The notes beneath the pieces were generated by a model. It did no database searches, had not been told where the DNA came from, and saw only the letters and a list, made by a program, of their open reading frames with translations. From positions 248,001 to 312,000 of the forward strand of contig JASGJE010000019.1 in the NCBI GenBank assembly GCA_049840875.1: 64,000 bases of DNA. The letters are read 5' to 3'. Numbering within the stretch: position 1 is the first letter of the stretch; every line of letters begins with the position of its first letter. The stretch comes from JAFDYH01 sp049840875 (lineage in GTDB: Bacteria; Bacteroidota; Bacteroidia; Chitinophagales; Chitinophagaceae). Below, piece by piece: positions 63,494-64,000 of the stretch. A program made the position numbers and the translations under genes.

Positions 63494-64000
63494 CTACAAC
63501 CTGTGAACAAAGGCAAGAGAAACTGACTTATCCTGGTATTGGGGAATCAGGAAGTTCTTCTGTGATTTATCTTTTGTAAAAAGTTTTACGATTTTAGGAT
63601 ATAACCAGTAGGCTATTTCAGTGGACGCTATCCCCACGCCTGCACCGGCGATCACATCGCTGAGCCAATGCCTATTATTATACAGCCGGAGATAACCGGT
63701 GGTGGCAGCCATTGCATAACCTGCCACACCATACCATACAGATACGTTCCTGTACTCGTTCCAGAGGAAGGTTGCGCTGGCAAATGCTTCAGCGGTATGC
63801 CCGGACGGAAATGAAGTATACGATGAGCCATCCGGTCTTAATTCATGCGTATATTTTTTGACCGGGTATACTATTCCGTTTGCAATCATATTCGACAGAA
63901 TGTACAGCATGCTTTGATCCCGAACGTTGTGATGCCCGTGGATACCTAATCCATCGAGACCATATACCAATGCAGCGGGTACAAATTGCAAGTAGGTGTC
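63494..64000 (-). CDS. PAP2-family phosphatase, 5' end outside the window
   Basis: The C-terminal 169 residues of a membrane PAP2 (type 2 phosphatidic acid phosphatase / undecaprenyl-PP phosphatase-like) enzyme. All three catalytic motifs are visible: KKYTHELRPDG, SFPSGHTAEAF and YNNRHWLSDVIAGAGVG. The frame is open to the window edge (DTYLQFVP), so the real start is upstream on the minus strand; an internal TTG at 63991 is not the likely start. It probably dephosphorylates a lipid phosphate at the envelope. Confidence 0.9.
   Translation of the reverse strand, partial: DTYLQFVPAALVYGLDGLGIHGHHNVRDQSMLYILSNMIANGIVYPVKKYTHELRPDGSSYTSFPSGHTAEAFASATFLWNEYRNVSVWYGVAGYAMAATTGYLRLYNNRHWLSDVIAGAGVGIASTEIAYWLYPKIVKLFTKDKSQKNFLIPQYQDKSVSLAFVHRL

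Overview
This is a chromosomal window from a Bacteroidota bacterium, most likely a member of the Chitinophagaceae. The evidence is a FecR / SusC / SusD / TlpA-like outer-membrane uptake locus, a Bacteroides-expansion type ECF sigma factor, several 7TMR-DISM, CHASE3 and NarL-type sensor kinases, small secreted peptides of the kind seen in this phylum, and intergenic DNA full of short text-like repeats. No tRNA, rRNA, CRISPR array or complete insertion sequence was seen.

Layout. 0-11.5 kb is a compact signalling and stress region: an OmpR-type two-component pair, a tandem universal stress protein with a secreted TPR protein, an NhaD Na+/H+ antiporter, a DUF3606 protein, a CHASE3 kinase with its receiver, and a malic enzyme-phosphotransacetylase fusion (MaeB). 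11.6-20.5 kb is looser: a truncated acyl-CoA dehydrogenase with an 88-bp tandem duplication of its 3' end, a four-gene NarL-type signalling cluster, a TauE-like exporter, a MarR regulator, a degenerate GHKL-like protein, a beheaded S9 peptidase and an AraC regulator. 20.9-25.8 kb is a tight minus-strand operon: a NitT/TauT-type ABC importer, a six-helix membrane protein, a haem-oxygenase-fold diiron oxidase (split by a frameshift) and a DUF1415-like protein. I could not assign a substrate, and it is one of the best candidates for an undescribed pathway.

26-35.5 kb is accessory DNA: an ECF sigma factor preceded by a 109-bp hairpin, an orphan XRE regulator, a frameshifted 7TMR-DISM kinase, a GIY-YIG nuclease-like protein, a protein with a HEPN-like R-x4-H motif, and decayed genes of mobile-element type. 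36-43.5 kb is the SusCD-type locus, with FecR but no adjacent sigma factor. 43.5-45.6 kb is repeat-rich. It holds a frameshifted secreted peptide gene and a MauE/DoxX-like gene whose N-terminus is read out of repeats.

45.6-60.1 kb looks like a defence island: a two-gene unit of a 907-aa unknown protein and a metallophosphoesterase, a Septu-like PtuA/PtuB pair, a pair of proteins sharing a GDNVxGxKIINN motif (one with TPRs), a lamin-tail-like protein, and a coiled-coil TIR protein (frameshifted) four bases upstream of a 360-aa unknown. 60.5-64 kb carries a Crp/Fnr regulator, an octamer repeat array, a lipoprotein with a cysteine-hydrolase-like C-terminus and a PAP2 phosphatase running off the window.

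Three themes cross the window: a palindrome CAGGTATTwATACCTG at several intergenic sites; repeat tracts that start at stop codons or reach into genes; and four genes split by what look like single-base indels, which may be real decay or sequence error.
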